A stretch of 64,000 nucleotides of DNA from Planctomycetota bacterium (GCA_028823345.1 JAPKBR010000008.1:1-64000), one strand, 5' to 3'; positions 8,483-18,303 are shown, counted from the stretch's first letter. Notes: a model not told the origin generated them from the sequence alone. Made by a program: numbers and translations.

Positions 8483-9499
8483 CTACCCCAAGCTCTCAAC
8501 CACTCGCTTGGTCAAGTCTAGGAGTTCTGCGTCGGTTCCAAAGTGCCCGCCGTCAAACTCCGTGTGCTCGAAGGAAACACCAATGTCCTTGAGTCGTTCA
8601 CAGAAGCGGCGCAGGGCGAACTGTAGGTGGAATTCGTCTTTGGTTCCGGCGGTGAGGGCCAGGAGTTTGAGGCTACTGAAACCTGATACGTCCTGCTCGA
8701 TTCGTACGAGGGGATCGTTCTCAAGCCAGCGGCCCCAGCCGGGTTCGAGGCGTTCGCCCGTATGCGGATTCATCGGCATATCAAAACCCATGGGGCGGGA
8801 TCCGTTGGGCGCGTAGCAGGCGCTCATGGCCAGGACGTTGATCACCGCGTGTCCGTCTCCTGATAGATCGGGTTTTCGTTTGAAGGCTTCGAGGAATCTA
8901 GACGCATCGCCTTCCCAAGGAATCAGGCCGCGGGCGGCGCTCAGGAGTTCGCTTCCGTAGGCCAAATCGAAGCCCATGTCTCCTGCTAGGGATCCTACGG
9001 CTTGGAAGTGATTGGGGCGGTCTAGGGCGAGCCGCAGGGCGCCGAATCCGCCGGAACTCTTGCCGACTACGGCGCGCTTACCAGGAGCGCAATCCCAGTG
9101 TTTCTCGATGAAAGGCACGAGCTCGTCGAGCACGTGGCTTTGGTAGTTGCCGACTGCAGCGGAATCCAGGTATTGGCTGCCACCTAGGATGGTGAAGCAG
9201 TCGGGGAAGGCCACGCGGCAGGGGGGGAAGTCTCCGGTGGCGTGGGCTTGGTCCAAGCGCAGGGCAAGGCCGGGATGCCAGGGGTGGGTGTCCAAGTGCT
9301 TTTGGCCGCGGCCGGTGAATCCCGCGAGGACCAGCACCAAGGGTAGAGGTCCAGATTCTCCGGCTGGACTCCAAACGGGCACGTCCCGTTGGTTGGGATC
9401 CCCGAGGGGATTGCCGCGCAGCAGCTCGGAATCTAAACTGCGCACCAGCAACTCGCCGCGGAAGGCGTGGGGTTCCACCCGGCGTGCTGCGAGTTCCAC
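8483..9499 (-). CDS. Esterase of the alpha/beta-hydrolase fold
   Basis: 338 residues of the putative-esterase (esterase D-like) family. Features include the oxyanion-side strand PLVLVLAGFTGRG (about 52-64), the nucleophile elbow GKSSGGFGALRLAL (about 147-160, Ser in G-x-S-x-G) and the C-terminal FEHTEFDGGHFG, which supplies a likely catalytic His. No signal peptide, so probably cytoplasmic. Starts at a GTG that overlaps the adenosine deaminase stop by 1 bp, so it is co-transcribed with it. The 8348-8482 gap holds nothing recognisable. Substrate unknown. Confidence 0.8.
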   Translation of the reverse strand: MELAARRVEPHAFRGELLVRSLDSELLRGNPLGDPNQRDVPVWSPAGESGPLPLVLVLAGFTGRGQKHLDTHPWHPGLALRLDQAHATGDFPPCRVAFPDCFTILGGSQYLDSAAVGNYQSHVLDELVPFIEKHWDCAPGKRAVVGKSSGGFGALRLALDRPNHFQAVGSLAGDMGFDLAYGSELLSAARGLIPWEGDASRFLEAFKRKPDLSGDGHAVINVLAMSACYAPNGSRPMGFDMPMNPHTGERLEPGWGRWLENDPLVRIEQDVSGFSSLKLLALTAGTKDEFHLQFALRRFCERLKDIGVSFEHTEFDGGHFGTDAELLDLTKRVVESLG

Positions 9500-10641
9500 T
9501 AGGAGTCCTTGTCCCCGTGGGACAGGGGGTGACCGGATTCAATGCCGAGTTTTTCGAGCTCCGCGCGTGCGGCCGCATAACCGGGCTCAATGCGCTCGTG
9601 CAGAATGCGCCGGCGCTCCCAGTAATCATGGAAGGCCGAGTTGATGCCGTTGACCGCGAGTCGCTCTAGCTCTGCAAGGTTGAGGCCATATTCCCGGTGG
9701 GCAATGGCGTACTCCTTCGTCATGGTGGTGTTGCTCATCAAGCGGTTGTCCGTGTTGATCGTGACCCGGAAACCCTCGCGCAAGAAGTGGGGGAAGGGAT
9801 GGCTGGCGAGGTTCGGTACGGCTCCGGTTTGCACGTTGGAGGAAAGGCACATTTCCAGGGGCACCCGGTGATCGAGCACGAATTTCGCCAGGCTCCCGAG
9901 GCGAATTACCTTGCCCTCCCAAATTGCCATGTCTTCCATCAGGCGCGTGCCGTGGCCAATGCGGTGGGCGCCGCAGTACTGCAGGGCTTGCCAGATACTC
10001 TCGGGGCCAAAACCCTCGCCTGCGTGAATCGTGATGGAACCGTTGGCCCGTTCGATCGTGTTGAAGGCTTCGAGATGGTCCTTGGGCGGATGGCCTGCTT
10101 CTTCGCCTGCCAAGTCAAAGCCCGCCACACCCCGGTCGAACCAGGAGGTGGCCAGGTCCGCGAGACGGCTTGAAATCTCTGCGGATTGGTTGCGGAGGGC
10201 GCAGACGATGATGCGCGACTCGATGCCAAAGTCCGCCTTGCCGCGCTTCAATCCGCGCATCACCGCGTCGAGTACCGCGTCGAGGCCAAGGCCTTCGTTC
10301 GTGTGAAAGAGCGGGGCGAAGCGCACCTCCGCGTAGACCACTCCGTCTGCGGCCAGGTCCTCCGCGTATTCATGGGCGATTCGCTCGAGGGCCTCTGGGG
10401 TTTGCATCAGAGCGATGGTGTGGGCAAACCCTTCCAGGTAGAGGGCCAAGCTGCCCCGGTCGGCGCCGCGGCTGAACCAAGTGGCGAGCTCGTCCGCATC
10501 GGCGGTGGGCAGAGCCTGGTAGCCAGAGGCTGCGGCGAGTTCGATCAGGGTCTGGGGACGCACGCTACCGTCCAAGTGGTCGTGGAGCGAAACCTTGGGC
10601 AGGCGGCGAAGGAAGTCGAGGTCGAGAGGTCCTGTGGGCAT
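9499..10641 (-). CDS. add: Adenosine deaminase
   Basis: Hydrolytic deamination of adenosine to inosine in purine salvage. From the ATG at 10641 the protein has 380 residues and shows the metal ligands in LHDHLDGS (His20, His22), then IHAGEGFGPESIW with the catalytic Glu, the GAHRIGHGTRL helix, MCLSSNVQTGAV and INTDNRLMSNT with the Asp metal ligand. A start 36 bp further upstream (10677) is also open, but would add a non-homologous stretch. It overlaps the downstream esterase by 1 bp and is divergent from gltX. Confidence 0.93.
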   Translation of the reverse strand: MPTGPLDLDFLRRLPKVSLHDHLDGSVRPQTLIELAAASGYQALPTADADELATWFSRGADRGSLALYLEGFAHTIALMQTPEALERIAHEYAEDLAADGVVYAEVRFAPLFHTNEGLGLDAVLDAVMRGLKRGKADFGIESRIIVCALRNQSAEISSRLADLATSWFDRGVAGFDLAGEEAGHPPKDHLEAFNTIERANGSITIHAGEGFGPESIWQALQYCGAHRIGHGTRLMEDMAIWEGKVIRLGSLAKFVLDHRVPLEMCLSSNVQTGAVPNLASHPFPHFLREGFRVTINTDNRLMSNTTMTKEYAIAHREYGLNLAELERLAVNGINSAFHDYWERRRILHERIEPGYAAARAELEKLGIESGHPLSHGDKDS

Positions 10642-10784
10642 GCGGCAATGATACGCCGTCAGAGACCGGGGCCGCATCTTGGATTCGGTGAGAAAGGTGG
10701 GGGCCCCCGTGCACTTCCTGGGAAGCTGCGCCCGACCCTAGGGTTATGCTCTTGGCCCAACCCTCCCCTGTCACCCCTTTGATC

Positions 10785-12248
10785 ATGCGCGTCCGTATCG
10801 CCCCCAGTCCCACCGGTTCCGTTCACCTTGGCCTCTGTCGCACCGCCCTTTTTAACTGGGCCCATGCGCGCCATGGCAAGGGGACCTTTGTCCTGCGCAT
10901 TGAGGACACGGATGTGGAGCGCAACACCAAGGATAGTCTGGCTGCGATTCTGGAGGGTTTGCGTTGGTTGGACTTGGATTGGGATGAGGGTCCGGACGTG
11001 GGCGGCGAGCATGGGCCATACTTCCAAACCGAGCGCCTCGATACCTATCGCGCGCAAGTGGAGCGCTTGCAGGATGGAGGACATATCTACCGGGATTTTT
11101 CGACTCCCGAGGAGCAGGATGCTTGGCACGCAGAGCAGGAAAAACGCAAGCAGCGCGTGGCCTATCGCGGGGCGGATCGCGACTTGAGTGCCGCTGCCAG
11201 CAAAGAGCGCGCGGATGCGGGGGAGTCCTTTGCCATGCGCTTCCGAATCCCCGAGGGAGAAACTCAGTTCACGGATCTCGTGCGTGGGCAAGTCACCTTG
11301 CCCCATACGGAAATTGACGACTGGGTCCTCATGCGCCGGGGCGGTGGTATGCCTACCTACAATTTCACTGTGGTCTGCGATGACATGGCCATGGGCATCA
11401 CCAGTGTTCTGCGCGGTGAGGAACACTTGGTCAACACACCCAAGCAGTTGCTGATTTATCAGGCACTTGGGGCGGAACCTCCGGAGTTCGGGCACCTGCC
11501 ACTCCTGTTAGGCAAGGACCGTCGCAAGTTGAGCAAGCGCAGCGGGGACACGAGCCTGGGGGATTATCGCGCCAAGGGTTACCCCAAGGGCGCGATCCTG
11601 AACTTTTTGGCCCTCCAGGGTTGGGCTTTGGATGGGGAGACCGAGGTGTTTTCCATGGAGACGTTTGTTGAGAACTTTGATGCGGCGCAGGTCTCAAAGG
11701 GCGGATCGATTTTTGACCCAGACAAGTTCCTTTGGCTGGCCGGGGAATACCTGCGCGGAGAAACACCCGCGGAATTAGCAGAGCATTGCTTGCCCTTCGT
11801 GGTGGCCGAGGGGCAAAGCAGCGAAGCCGATCTGCGCGAGCGCTGGGATTGGTTTGTGCAACTGATTGGCGCTGTTCAAGAGCGCCTGTCCCTCTATAGC
11901 CATGCGCCGAGTTGGCTCGCGCCCTACTTTGTCAGCGCCGAGGAATTGATCTATGAGCCCAAGGCAGAAAAGGGAGCGCGTAAGCACGAGGGCACCGGGG
12001 AATTACTCGGGGCTTTTGGTGAGTGGCTGGGCGCAAGGCCCACGGACGAGGACTCCGAGGCCACGAGCACAGCCGCCAAGGAGTGGCTCGGGGAGCGTGG
12101 GGTCAAAATTGGGGCTCTCTTCCAGCCCCTACGCTGTGCACTCTCTGGTCAGCCCGGGGGGCCAGATCTGTTCCTGATGATCGGGCTTCTGGGACGTCAA
12201 GAGGCCCTTCTACGCATCCAGAAGCTGATCGAACGACTTGCCCAATAG
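10785..12248 (+). CDS. gltX: Glutamyl-tRNA synthetase
   Basis: Charges tRNA(Glu) with glutamate. Class I signatures are visible: RIAPSPTGSVHLGLCRTALFNW at the N-terminus (HIGH-type motif HLGL) and KLSKRSG (KMSKS-type) at about residue 250, with LRGEEHLVNTPKQ between them. The ATG at 10785 starts exactly at MRVRIAPSPTG; an upstream in-frame ATG at 10746 would add 13 residues without homology. 487 residues, normal for bacterial GluRS. Only one gltX is seen, so whether it is discriminating or not cannot be said. Confidence 0.95.
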   Translation: MRVRIAPSPTGSVHLGLCRTALFNWAHARHGKGTFVLRIEDTDVERNTKDSLAAILEGLRWLDLDWDEGPDVGGEHGPYFQTERLDTYRAQVERLQDGGHIYRDFSTPEEQDAWHAEQEKRKQRVAYRGADRDLSAAASKERADAGESFAMRFRIPEGETQFTDLVRGQVTLPHTEIDDWVLMRRGGGMPTYNFTVVCDDMAMGITSVLRGEEHLVNTPKQLLIYQALGAEPPEFGHLPLLLGKDRRKLSKRSGDTSLGDYRAKGYPKGAILNFLALQGWALDGETEVFSMETFVENFDAAQVSKGGSIFDPDKFLWLAGEYLRGETPAELAEHCLPFVVAEGQSSEADLRERWDWFVQLIGAVQERLSLYSHAPSWLAPYFVSAEELIYEPKAEKGARKHEGTGELLGAFGEWLGARPTDEDSEATSTAAKEWLGERGVKIGALFQPLRCALSGQPGGPDLFLMIGLLGRQEALLRIQKLIERLAQ

Positions 12249-12251
12249 AGG

Positions 12252-12288
12252 CCCAGGCCTCGCTTTCGTTGAATCGAAAGGACCTGGG
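12252..12288 (+). terminator. Hairpin after gltX
   Basis: Outer arms CCCAGG (12252-12257) and CCTGGG (12283-12288) enclose inner arms CTTTCG (12263-12268) and CGAAAG (12275-12280) with a TTGAAT loop. It begins a few bases after the gltX stop. There is no T-run, so it may be a transcript end-stabilising hairpin and not a classic Rho-independent terminator. Confidence 0.4.
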
Positions 12289-12379
12289 TGTCCCCCCGAT
12301 CCAATCACTTGCGAAACAGCGCGGGTAGGGGCTCCTATGATGGGGTCATGGGGGTAGACCGAATCTTCCGCCAGAGTCC

Positions 12380-13228
12380 ATGACATCGAACCTTCGACAA
12401 GCCCCACGGCGTTATTCCCGTTTGCGCCTGTGCGTGTTTTGGCTGGCGGAGCGCTTGGCCCGGGCTTCGGGCGGCCGTTGGTTCTACGCGCGCCTCTTCT
12501 TGAGTCCGCCCCTGTTGCGTCATGAGGTGATTCGGCGCGAGGGTCTGCCCGCCTCCCTCGACGGCCTGCGCATCGCGCACCTTTCGGATCTGCATGCGGG
12601 CGTGCTTTTGGGGGCAACATCCATGGCTGGGGTGATCGAGGCCACCCTGGCCGAGAATCCGGACCTGGTGGTTTTCACCGGGGATTTCATCGCGGGTGAG
12701 GTGGGGCCGGGTGTCGATTTGGCAGGGGTCATGGCCCCCTTGGCGCAGGTGCCCCTGGGGGCCTTCGCGGTGTTCGGCAATCATGATTACCGGGGCCGAC
12801 AGGAGGGGAAGATCGAGCGTGCTTTCACACAGAAGGGGTGGGGTTTTCTGCGCAACCGTGGCCAACGCCTTGGGGATCTGCCCCTGGTGCTGACGGGGGT
12901 GGAGGACCCGGAGGAGGGTCGCGAGGTGGACATCCAAGCAGCGCGGGCGGGCATGGGGCCAGGGGACTTGGAGCTCTGTCTATGCCATAACCCAAGCTCG
13001 GGGTCCTATCTAGCCCGTCAAGAATGCTTGGCTATCCTCAGCGGGCACACCCACGGTCGTCAAATCGACCTGCCATTTTTGCGGACACTGGGTCCCGCGC
13101 ACCCTGGCTTGAGGGTCGAGCTGGGACCGACGGCCTTGGTGATCAGTCGCGGATTGGGGGTGGCGGGCGTGCCCCTGCGCGTGGGGGCACCGGCGGAAAT
13201 CGTGCTGCTTGAATTGCGCAAAGGTTGA
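12380..13228 (+). CDS. Calcineurin-like metallophosphoesterase
   Basis: 282 residues. Metal-binding motifs of the family appear in order: IAHLSDLHAG (about 56-65), VVFTGDFI (about 96), FAVFGNHDYRG (about 132-139), LCLCHNP and ILSGHTHGRQIDLP near the C-terminus. The N-terminal basic and hydrophobic segment (RLCVFWLAERLARAS, about 15-30) and overall size resemble YkuE/LpxG-type membrane-associated phosphoesterases, some of which act in lipid A synthesis. Substrate not determined by sequence. A single gene on the plus strand downstream of gltX. Confidence 0.85.
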   Translation: MTSNLRQAPRRYSRLRLCVFWLAERLARASGGRWFYARLFLSPPLLRHEVIRREGLPASLDGLRIAHLSDLHAGVLLGATSMAGVIEATLAENPDLVVFTGDFIAGEVGPGVDLAGVMAPLAQVPLGAFAVFGNHDYRGRQEGKIERAFTQKGWGFLRNRGQRLGDLPLVLTGVEDPEEGREVDIQAARAGMGPGDLELCLCHNPSSGSYLARQECLAILSGHTHGRQIDLPFLRTLGPAHPGLRVELGPTALVISRGLGVAGVPLRVGAPAEIVLLELRKG

Positions 13229-13328
13229 GCGTTTGCCCTCAAGGGAAAGCTCGTTGCTCAACATGCTTGAGATTTGTTCCGTTGCTCGTTTCCAGCCCCC
13301 CCCCCGGCGCGCCCCTAGACTTCGCAGC

Positions 13329-14204
13329 ATGAGTGGCGCTCTAACACAAAAGGGCGGTGTTCTCTTTGTCGGATCCCACGCGCGAACCGCGCGCCTTCGG
13401 ACCCACGACTTGGACGGACGCCGACTAGCTGGTGGCTTCACGTTCCGTGATTCGGAACGGGAACGTTCTAGCGTCGAAGGAATTGCGGTGGACGAGGATC
13501 GCCGCCTTTGGGTGGCGGATGGCCAAGGCTTGAGTTTGCGTACGTTCTCGCTGTTTGGCCGGGAAATCGCGAATGTGCCCGCAGGGAAGGAAGACCTTGC
13601 CGGACAGATTGGTCGTCCCACGGGAGTCAGTGTGACCGGTACAGACGACGAGTTTCTGGTGGGCGTGACCAGCGCGGGTTTGCGTCGTCACGGGGCTCAG
13701 ATCCTTTCGCCGAACAGTGGCCGTATGGTTTCCTTGCGTCCCCTGGGCAATCCGGAGGGTTTCTTTCGGGATGCCCAAGGGATCGTGCTGCAGGATGAGG
13801 AGGCCTGGGTCTTGGAGGCCCGGACCCCGCGGCTGCAGGTTTTCAAGCAAGGTGCATTTCATTACGCCCTGCCCCTGCCAGAAATCGACGGGGCTTGGCC
13901 CCAGGCCTTTGCCCTCGCCCCCGGCGGTCGCTCGGTGGTGGCTTGGGGTGGCGAAAGCGGTGCCGTGCTCCTACTCGGCCCGGATGGTCGCGTGAACGGT
14001 TGCCTCGCTGCGGCGGGAGAAGAGGTTGGTGGTGTTTCCCATCCCACCGGGATCCTAGTGGTGCCCGGCGAAGACGACCGCCACACCCGCGTGGTGTTGC
14101 TTGATCACGGCGGCAGCCGGGTGCAGGTGTTCAACTTGGAAGGTACCTGCTACGGGGCCTTTGTGGGAAGTCGTTTGGGCGGCGGCGAAGTCGAGAGCGG
14201 CTGA
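13329..14204 (+). CDS. NHL/beta-propeller-like protein
   Basis: 291 residues from the ATG at 13329. Repeated short units such as VEGIAVDEDRRLWVADGQGLSLRTFSLFGREIANV, TGVSVTGTDDEFLVGVTSAG and GILVVPGEDDRHTRVVLLDHGGSRVQVFNLEG have the NHL/six-bladed propeller character (hydrophobic strand, Asp-Gly turn). No signal peptide or catalytic site seen. A longer frame open from 13209 overlaps the phosphoesterase and contains an unstructured C-rich-strand segment (cccccccc near 13300), so the internal start is preferred. Function unknown. Confidence 0.6.
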   Translation: MSGALTQKGGVLFVGSHARTARLRTHDLDGRRLAGGFTFRDSERERSSVEGIAVDEDRRLWVADGQGLSLRTFSLFGREIANVPAGKEDLAGQIGRPTGVSVTGTDDEFLVGVTSAGLRRHGAQILSPNSGRMVSLRPLGNPEGFFRDAQGIVLQDEEAWVLEARTPRLQVFKQGAFHYALPLPEIDGAWPQAFALAPGGRSVVAWGGESGAVLLLGPDGRVNGCLAAAGEEVGGVSHPTGILVVPGEDDRHTRVVLLDHGGSRVQVFNLEGTCYGAFVGSRLGGGEVESG

Positions 14205-14295
14205 ACGGGCTCCCCGGCGAGGGACGCACCCATGAGCCCAGTTGCCATGAGCCTAGTGGGTGACCAGAGGCTTGTTTGCCCTTAGGATAGATCCC

Positions 14296-16740
14296 ATGCT
14301 GCGCGCGATCCAAGTCCTGGGCCTTTTGATGGTTCTCATTGCGGTTGGAGTTGGAATTGTGCTTTGGCCTCCTGCGCCCCAGGTAGAGCTCGTGCCCCTC
14401 GCGCCGGACGCGGGCACGGTGGCTTCGAACCCACGGAACTTGATCGCTTCGGGGGACTCCTCCGAAGGAGCCGGGTCCTCCCAAGGGGAGCACATCGGGG
14501 TGGCCACCGCGGACGGTATTGGGCTGGGCACCACACGCAGCTCGGAAGGCGCAAGCTGGCGCTGGATCAAGGGGGCTGTGCGTTCGAAGAGCACCCAGTT
14601 GTCCATACCGGGGGCCACGGTGACAATCAGCGATGGAGAGGGAAGGACCGCGCAAGGCGAGAGCGGTGAGGACGGTTCCTTCGAGATCGAATGGCTTGGG
14701 GCGGACCAGTTAGCTCTTGCATTGACTGCTGAGGGATTTGAAGAGCGCAAGCATCCGGGGATTGGATGGGAAGGGGATCCCTTTGAGCTAGAAATGGTCC
14801 CCATGGGGGTGGTGATCGGCACCTTTGAGCACCTAACGGAGTTGTACGAACCTCCCTATGGGGAGGTTCGCTTTTATCGAGGCTCCCTCGACCGGTCCAA
14901 CCGCAAGCCGGATTCTGTGGTGCCTTTGGATAGGGAACCGCAGTTTCGAGCATTGCTGCCCGCGGGGACTTGGAGCTTGAGCCTGCACCGTCCGGCGCAA
15001 AGCACCTCCTTTGAAAGTGGTTTCGAGGTGCGCATGGGGGAAGAAACCCTGTTGCAGCTACCGTTATCCAGGGCCCTTGTCTATCGCGGTCAGGTCGTGT
15101 TCAAGCGCGGAAACGTCGGCGTGCCTGGGATTACTCTGGAGCTGCGCCAGCAGGTGTCGGGAATGTCGCGTGGCCTGAGCAGGTCCCTTCGGATGGCTTG
15201 CATCACCGATGCGGACGGGAAATTCTCCTTCGAGGGCCTTGCTGCCTGCGAGTTGATTGTCGAGGGGCGGACTCCCTGGGGGCAGCCCGTGGGTGGCTCC
15301 TTCACTTTGACGCATCAGAACAGTGGGCGCGAGCAGCGGCTGGTGGTGGCTCCGTCCGGAAGTATCTCTGGGTTTGTGCGAGATTTCTCTGGGCAGCCCC
15401 TCGCCGATGTCACGGTGGCATTGGTGGCCAAGGCACTTCTCAAGCGCAGCGGGCTGGGCGAAGTGTCAGAGGATGAGGTTCGCGCCAAAAGTGAGACCGC
15501 TGGGTTGATCCTGAAGGCGACTACCAATGAAATTGGCCGCTTTCTATTCGAGCAGGCTCCGTCGAACCGGCCGGTTCTTCTCCAAGTGCGAACCGGCCCT
15601 GACCTTGTGGCGGAAGCGAGTGTCCAAGTGGCCGAGGGCCAAGTTCTTGAAGGGGTGCTCATCACCCTCGCCTCAACCAGTTCTTTTGGCGTGTGCGTGC
15701 GCGATCCGGAGGGGCAGTTCGTGGCTGGAGTGCGGGTCACTCTTGGGGGACCCGATGGGTTCGGGGGATTGCCCAGCGGTTTTCGTCCGAGGGTCGTCAC
15801 CGACGATCAAGGCTTGGCTCACTTTCCTTTCGCGGCGAGTGATATGTCTCGGGCGATGGTAAGCGGAGAAGGCTGGCTGCGGGGAGAAGTCATGCTTGTG
15901 CCCGGAGGAGTAGCGCAGATCACATTGGAGTCCGCTTCGGTGGTGCGCGGATACGTGCGGGATCTAGATGGTTGGGAGGTCCCGCGCCTTTTGGTGACCG
16001 CCAAGGAACAGGGGGGTGTTCTTGGAAGCGGGCGCAGCCGTCGGACTTTTGCCGAGTCCGACGGGTCCTTTGAAATCGCAGACTTCGAAGGAGGCCAGGT
16101 GACCCTCATGGCTTCAGGCAGAGGCTGGGAGCAGGTGGAGCCCCTCAATGTCCTGTTGATGCCCGGTCGGCCCCAGGAGGTGATTTTGACCGTTCAGCGC
16201 ACATTGCGCCAGGACCCCGGCAGCCTTCGGGTAGAGGCTGTGGCCCGGGGTAGTGGTGCGCCTGTGGAAGGCTTGGTCGTTCTTGGGACGGGTCCTTGCA
16301 TCAGCTCCCTGGTTGGGCCCGAATTGATTCTCACAGGTATTCGCCCTGGCCGTTACACACCGACCTTGCGTGCCCCCGGCTTTGAACAGTTGCGCCTATC
16401 CCCGGTGGATGTGTTCGGTGGTGAGGTCCTCAACCTAGGGCGCTTTGAGCTGCGCCGAGCGAGCGATGTGAAAGTGATCGTCGTAGACACCAAGGGCAAG
16501 CCCATTTCCCGTGCGCGGGTTGTGCTGAGTGAGAGATCAGAAGATCCCGATCAGAAAAAGAAACTTCTTCGCTGGAAAGGGCGCACCGACGAGGAAGGTC
16601 GCCTGACCCTGAAGCGCGTGCCCCGCGAAAACCTGCGCTTGACTGTCAGCCATAGTTCCTTCAAGAAGTTCAGCGAGGTGCAGCGCATCAAGGGTTCCAA
16701 GGATCCGCTTCGGGTGCGCCTCAAGCCGCGCAATCGCTAA
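14296..16740 (+). CDS. Exported carboxypeptidase-regulatory-like (Cna-B-type) repeat protein
   Basis: 814 residues. An N-terminal hydrophobic helix (MLRAIQVLGLLMVLIAVGVGIVLW) is followed by a Pro/Ser-rich linker and then by a series of beta-sandwich modules of the carboxypeptidase regulatory-like kind: repeated patterns such as AVRSKSTQLSIPGATVTISDGEG, GISLELRQQ-type, SGFVRDFSGQPLADVTVALVA, VCVRDPEGQFVAGVRVTLGGP and KVIVVDTKGKPISRARVVLSE. At least six modules can be counted by eye. Probably periplasmic or surface-exposed and anchored by the N-terminal helix. An upstream ATG at 14260 would add 12 residues ahead of the helix. Function unknown. Confidence 0.75.
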   Translation: MLRAIQVLGLLMVLIAVGVGIVLWPPAPQVELVPLAPDAGTVASNPRNLIASGDSSEGAGSSQGEHIGVATADGIGLGTTRSSEGASWRWIKGAVRSKSTQLSIPGATVTISDGEGRTAQGESGEDGSFEIEWLGADQLALALTAEGFEERKHPGIGWEGDPFELEMVPMGVVIGTFEHLTELYEPPYGEVRFYRGSLDRSNRKPDSVVPLDREPQFRALLPAGTWSLSLHRPAQSTSFESGFEVRMGEETLLQLPLSRALVYRGQVVFKRGNVGVPGITLELRQQVSGMSRGLSRSLRMACITDADGKFSFEGLAACELIVEGRTPWGQPVGGSFTLTHQNSGREQRLVVAPSGSISGFVRDFSGQPLADVTVALVAKALLKRSGLGEVSEDEVRAKSETAGLILKATTNEIGRFLFEQAPSNRPVLLQVRTGPDLVAEASVQVAEGQVLEGVLITLASTSSFGVCVRDPEGQFVAGVRVTLGGPDGFGGLPSGFRPRVVTDDQGLAHFPFAASDMSRAMVSGEGWLRGEVMLVPGGVAQITLESASVVRGYVRDLDGWEVPRLLVTAKEQGGVLGSGRSRRTFAESDGSFEIADFEGGQVTLMASGRGWEQVEPLNVLLMPGRPQEVILTVQRTLRQDPGSLRVEAVARGSGAPVEGLVVLGTGPCISSLVGPELILTGIRPGRYTPTLRAPGFEQLRLSPVDVFGGEVLNLGRFELRRASDVKVIVVDTKGKPISRARVVLSERSEDPDQKKKLLRWKGRTDEEGRLTLKRVPRENLRLTVSHSSFKKFSEVQRIKGSKDPLRVRLKPRNR

Positions 16741-16899
16741 ATTGGGGTTCCTTGTCATTCGATTCACTAGGATCAGAACTATGTCAGACCCTCAGAAATC
16801 TTGTCACCTGGTGCGCCCCTGTTGGACAACGAGGGACTGGTCCACGCGCTTACAGCAGGTGCGCCAGTTGTTGTGCCTGACTCCCCGGGGCCGGCTCAC

Positions 16900-17832
16900 A
16901 TGAACAACGCTCCTTCTTCAAGCGCTTCCTCGAATTCCAAGCGCGCCGCGGTGATCGACGTGGGCAGTAACTCCTTTTTACTCGTGGTGGGGCAGGCGTG
17001 CGATGGGGGTCCACCTCAGATTTTGAGCCAGGACATCCGCATGCCTAGATTGGCCCAGGGCATGCAGGCGGGTGGGTTGATCCAAGAGGACGCGCTGGAA
17101 CGTGGTGTGCAGTGCATGGGCGAACTCTTGGGCGGTGCAGCGGAGTTTGGCCTCGGGGCCAGTCAAGTGCGGGTGGTTGCCACCGCTGCCCTGCGCCGGG
17201 CCAAGAACGGTCGGGAGGTCGCCGCTCAATTGGAGCAAGCCTGCGGTTGCTCTGTGGAAATCCTCAGTGGGGAAGAGGAGGCGCGATTGAGTCACTTGGC
17301 CGTGGCCATGGGGGATTCCCAAACCCTTGCGGTGGATGTGGGGGGCGGGAGCACGGAGGTGGTTTGGGCTGCGGGCACCGAGCGCAAGTCCCTGGACCTG
17401 GGGGCCTTGACCTTGACGGAACGCTTTGACGGGAAAGGACTGAGCCGCCCGGATTCCTTCGCCGCCGCCCGGGCCTGGGCGAGAGCCCAATTCAGCGAAC
17501 TGCCGGAGAATCTTGGGGGGGATCATCCTTTGGCATTGATCGGTGGCAGCGCGGTGAATCTGGGCTGCCTGGTCTTGGCCCTGGATCGCTTTGACCACAC
17601 CCAAGCGGACCGGGTCTGGGCGAGCACTTCCGGGATCCTCTCCCTAGCTGAGGATCTTTGGCTGGAAGATCTCGCCTCGCGCCGGAGCAGGCCCATCGAG
17701 GCAGACCGGGCTTCGTTCTTGCCCGCCGGCTTGCTGTGCTTGGGAAGCGCCCTCGATGCACTGGGGGTTCCTGGGGGCTGGACGCGCACGGTGGGTTTGG
17801 CCCATGGACTGCTTGGTGAGTTGCTCGACTGA
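16900..17832 (+). CDS. Ppx/GppA phosphatase family protein
   Basis: 310 residues from the ATG at 16900. The ASKHA-fold signatures are AAVIDVGSNSFLLVVG (about 16-30, phosphate 1), VVATAALRRAKNG (about 88), SGEEEARLSHLAVA (about 127) and LAVDVGGGSTEVVW (about 145-158, phosphate 2). These fit exopolyphosphatase/pppGpp phosphohydrolase; the length is that of a minimal two-domain enzyme without the C-terminal HD-like domains. Longer frame open back to 16801. Which nucleotide or polyphosphate is used cannot be told. Confidence 0.85.
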   Translation: MNNAPSSSASSNSKRAAVIDVGSNSFLLVVGQACDGGPPQILSQDIRMPRLAQGMQAGGLIQEDALERGVQCMGELLGGAAEFGLGASQVRVVATAALRRAKNGREVAAQLEQACGCSVEILSGEEEARLSHLAVAMGDSQTLAVDVGGGSTEVVWAAGTERKSLDLGALTLTERFDGKGLSRPDSFAAARAWARAQFSELPENLGGDHPLALIGGSAVNLGCLVLALDRFDHTQADRVWASTSGILSLAEDLWLEDLASRRSRPIEADRASFLPAGLLCLGSALDALGVPGGWTRTVGLAHGLLGELLD

Positions 17833-17919
17833 TTTGCTTGCTGGGGTAGGCCCTCGACCAATCTCCCAGGTGACCCGGAAAAACCCCATTCCAAGATCAG
17901 ATTCCCCTACCCTTTTCCC

Positions 17920-18303
17920 ATGCAAATCCCCGGCTTCCACCCCTCTGCTCTGACCCAAGACCTGCCCTGGCGTTCCACAACAACTCCCGGGGTGGATTGG
18001 TACTTGCTTGCCAGCGAAGGGGAAGAGGGCCGGGCGGAAGAGGGCGCAACGGTCCTCATCCGCATGGCGCCCGGCTCGGGGTATCCGCCGCATCGGCACT
18101 TGGGCATCGAAGAGGTACTGGTTTTGGCCGGAGGTTATCGTGACGAGCTGGGGGAGCACCTGGCGGGGAGTTACCTGCGCTACCCGCAAGGCAGTGAGCA
18201 CACTCCGGTGGCTCTGGGGGATGCGGCCCAGCCCACGGGACCGGAGAATCCCGCCTGCGTGCTTTTTGCCTGCGCCCGGGGTGGGACCGAGCAGCTGGCC
18301 TGA
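17920..18303 (+). CDS. Cupin protein of the ChrR-cupin type
   Basis: 127 residues. The cupin barrel motif is APGSGYPPHRHLGIEEVLVLAGGYRDE, with the His-x-His and Glu ligands seen in ChrR-like cupins, followed by GSYLRYPQGSEHTPVA, which carries the later His. No anti-sigma zinc domain is fused N-terminally, so it is the stand-alone cupin form. Length is typical. Sits between ppx and the cysteine dioxygenase gene on the same strand with gaps of about 90-110 bp. Confidence 0.75.
   Translation: MQIPGFHPSALTQDLPWRSTTTPGVDWYLLASEGEEGRAEEGATVLIRMAPGSGYPPHRHLGIEEVLVLAGGYRDELGEHLAGSYLRYPQGSEHTPVALGDAAQPTGPENPACVLFACARGGTEQLA

Noticed and set aside
16781-16903. 40-codon leader ORF ahead of Ppx/GppA with ATGA overlap
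   Set aside because: Arg/Gln/Trp-rich, no SD and no conserved pattern; the overlap may be chance. Not called as a gene.
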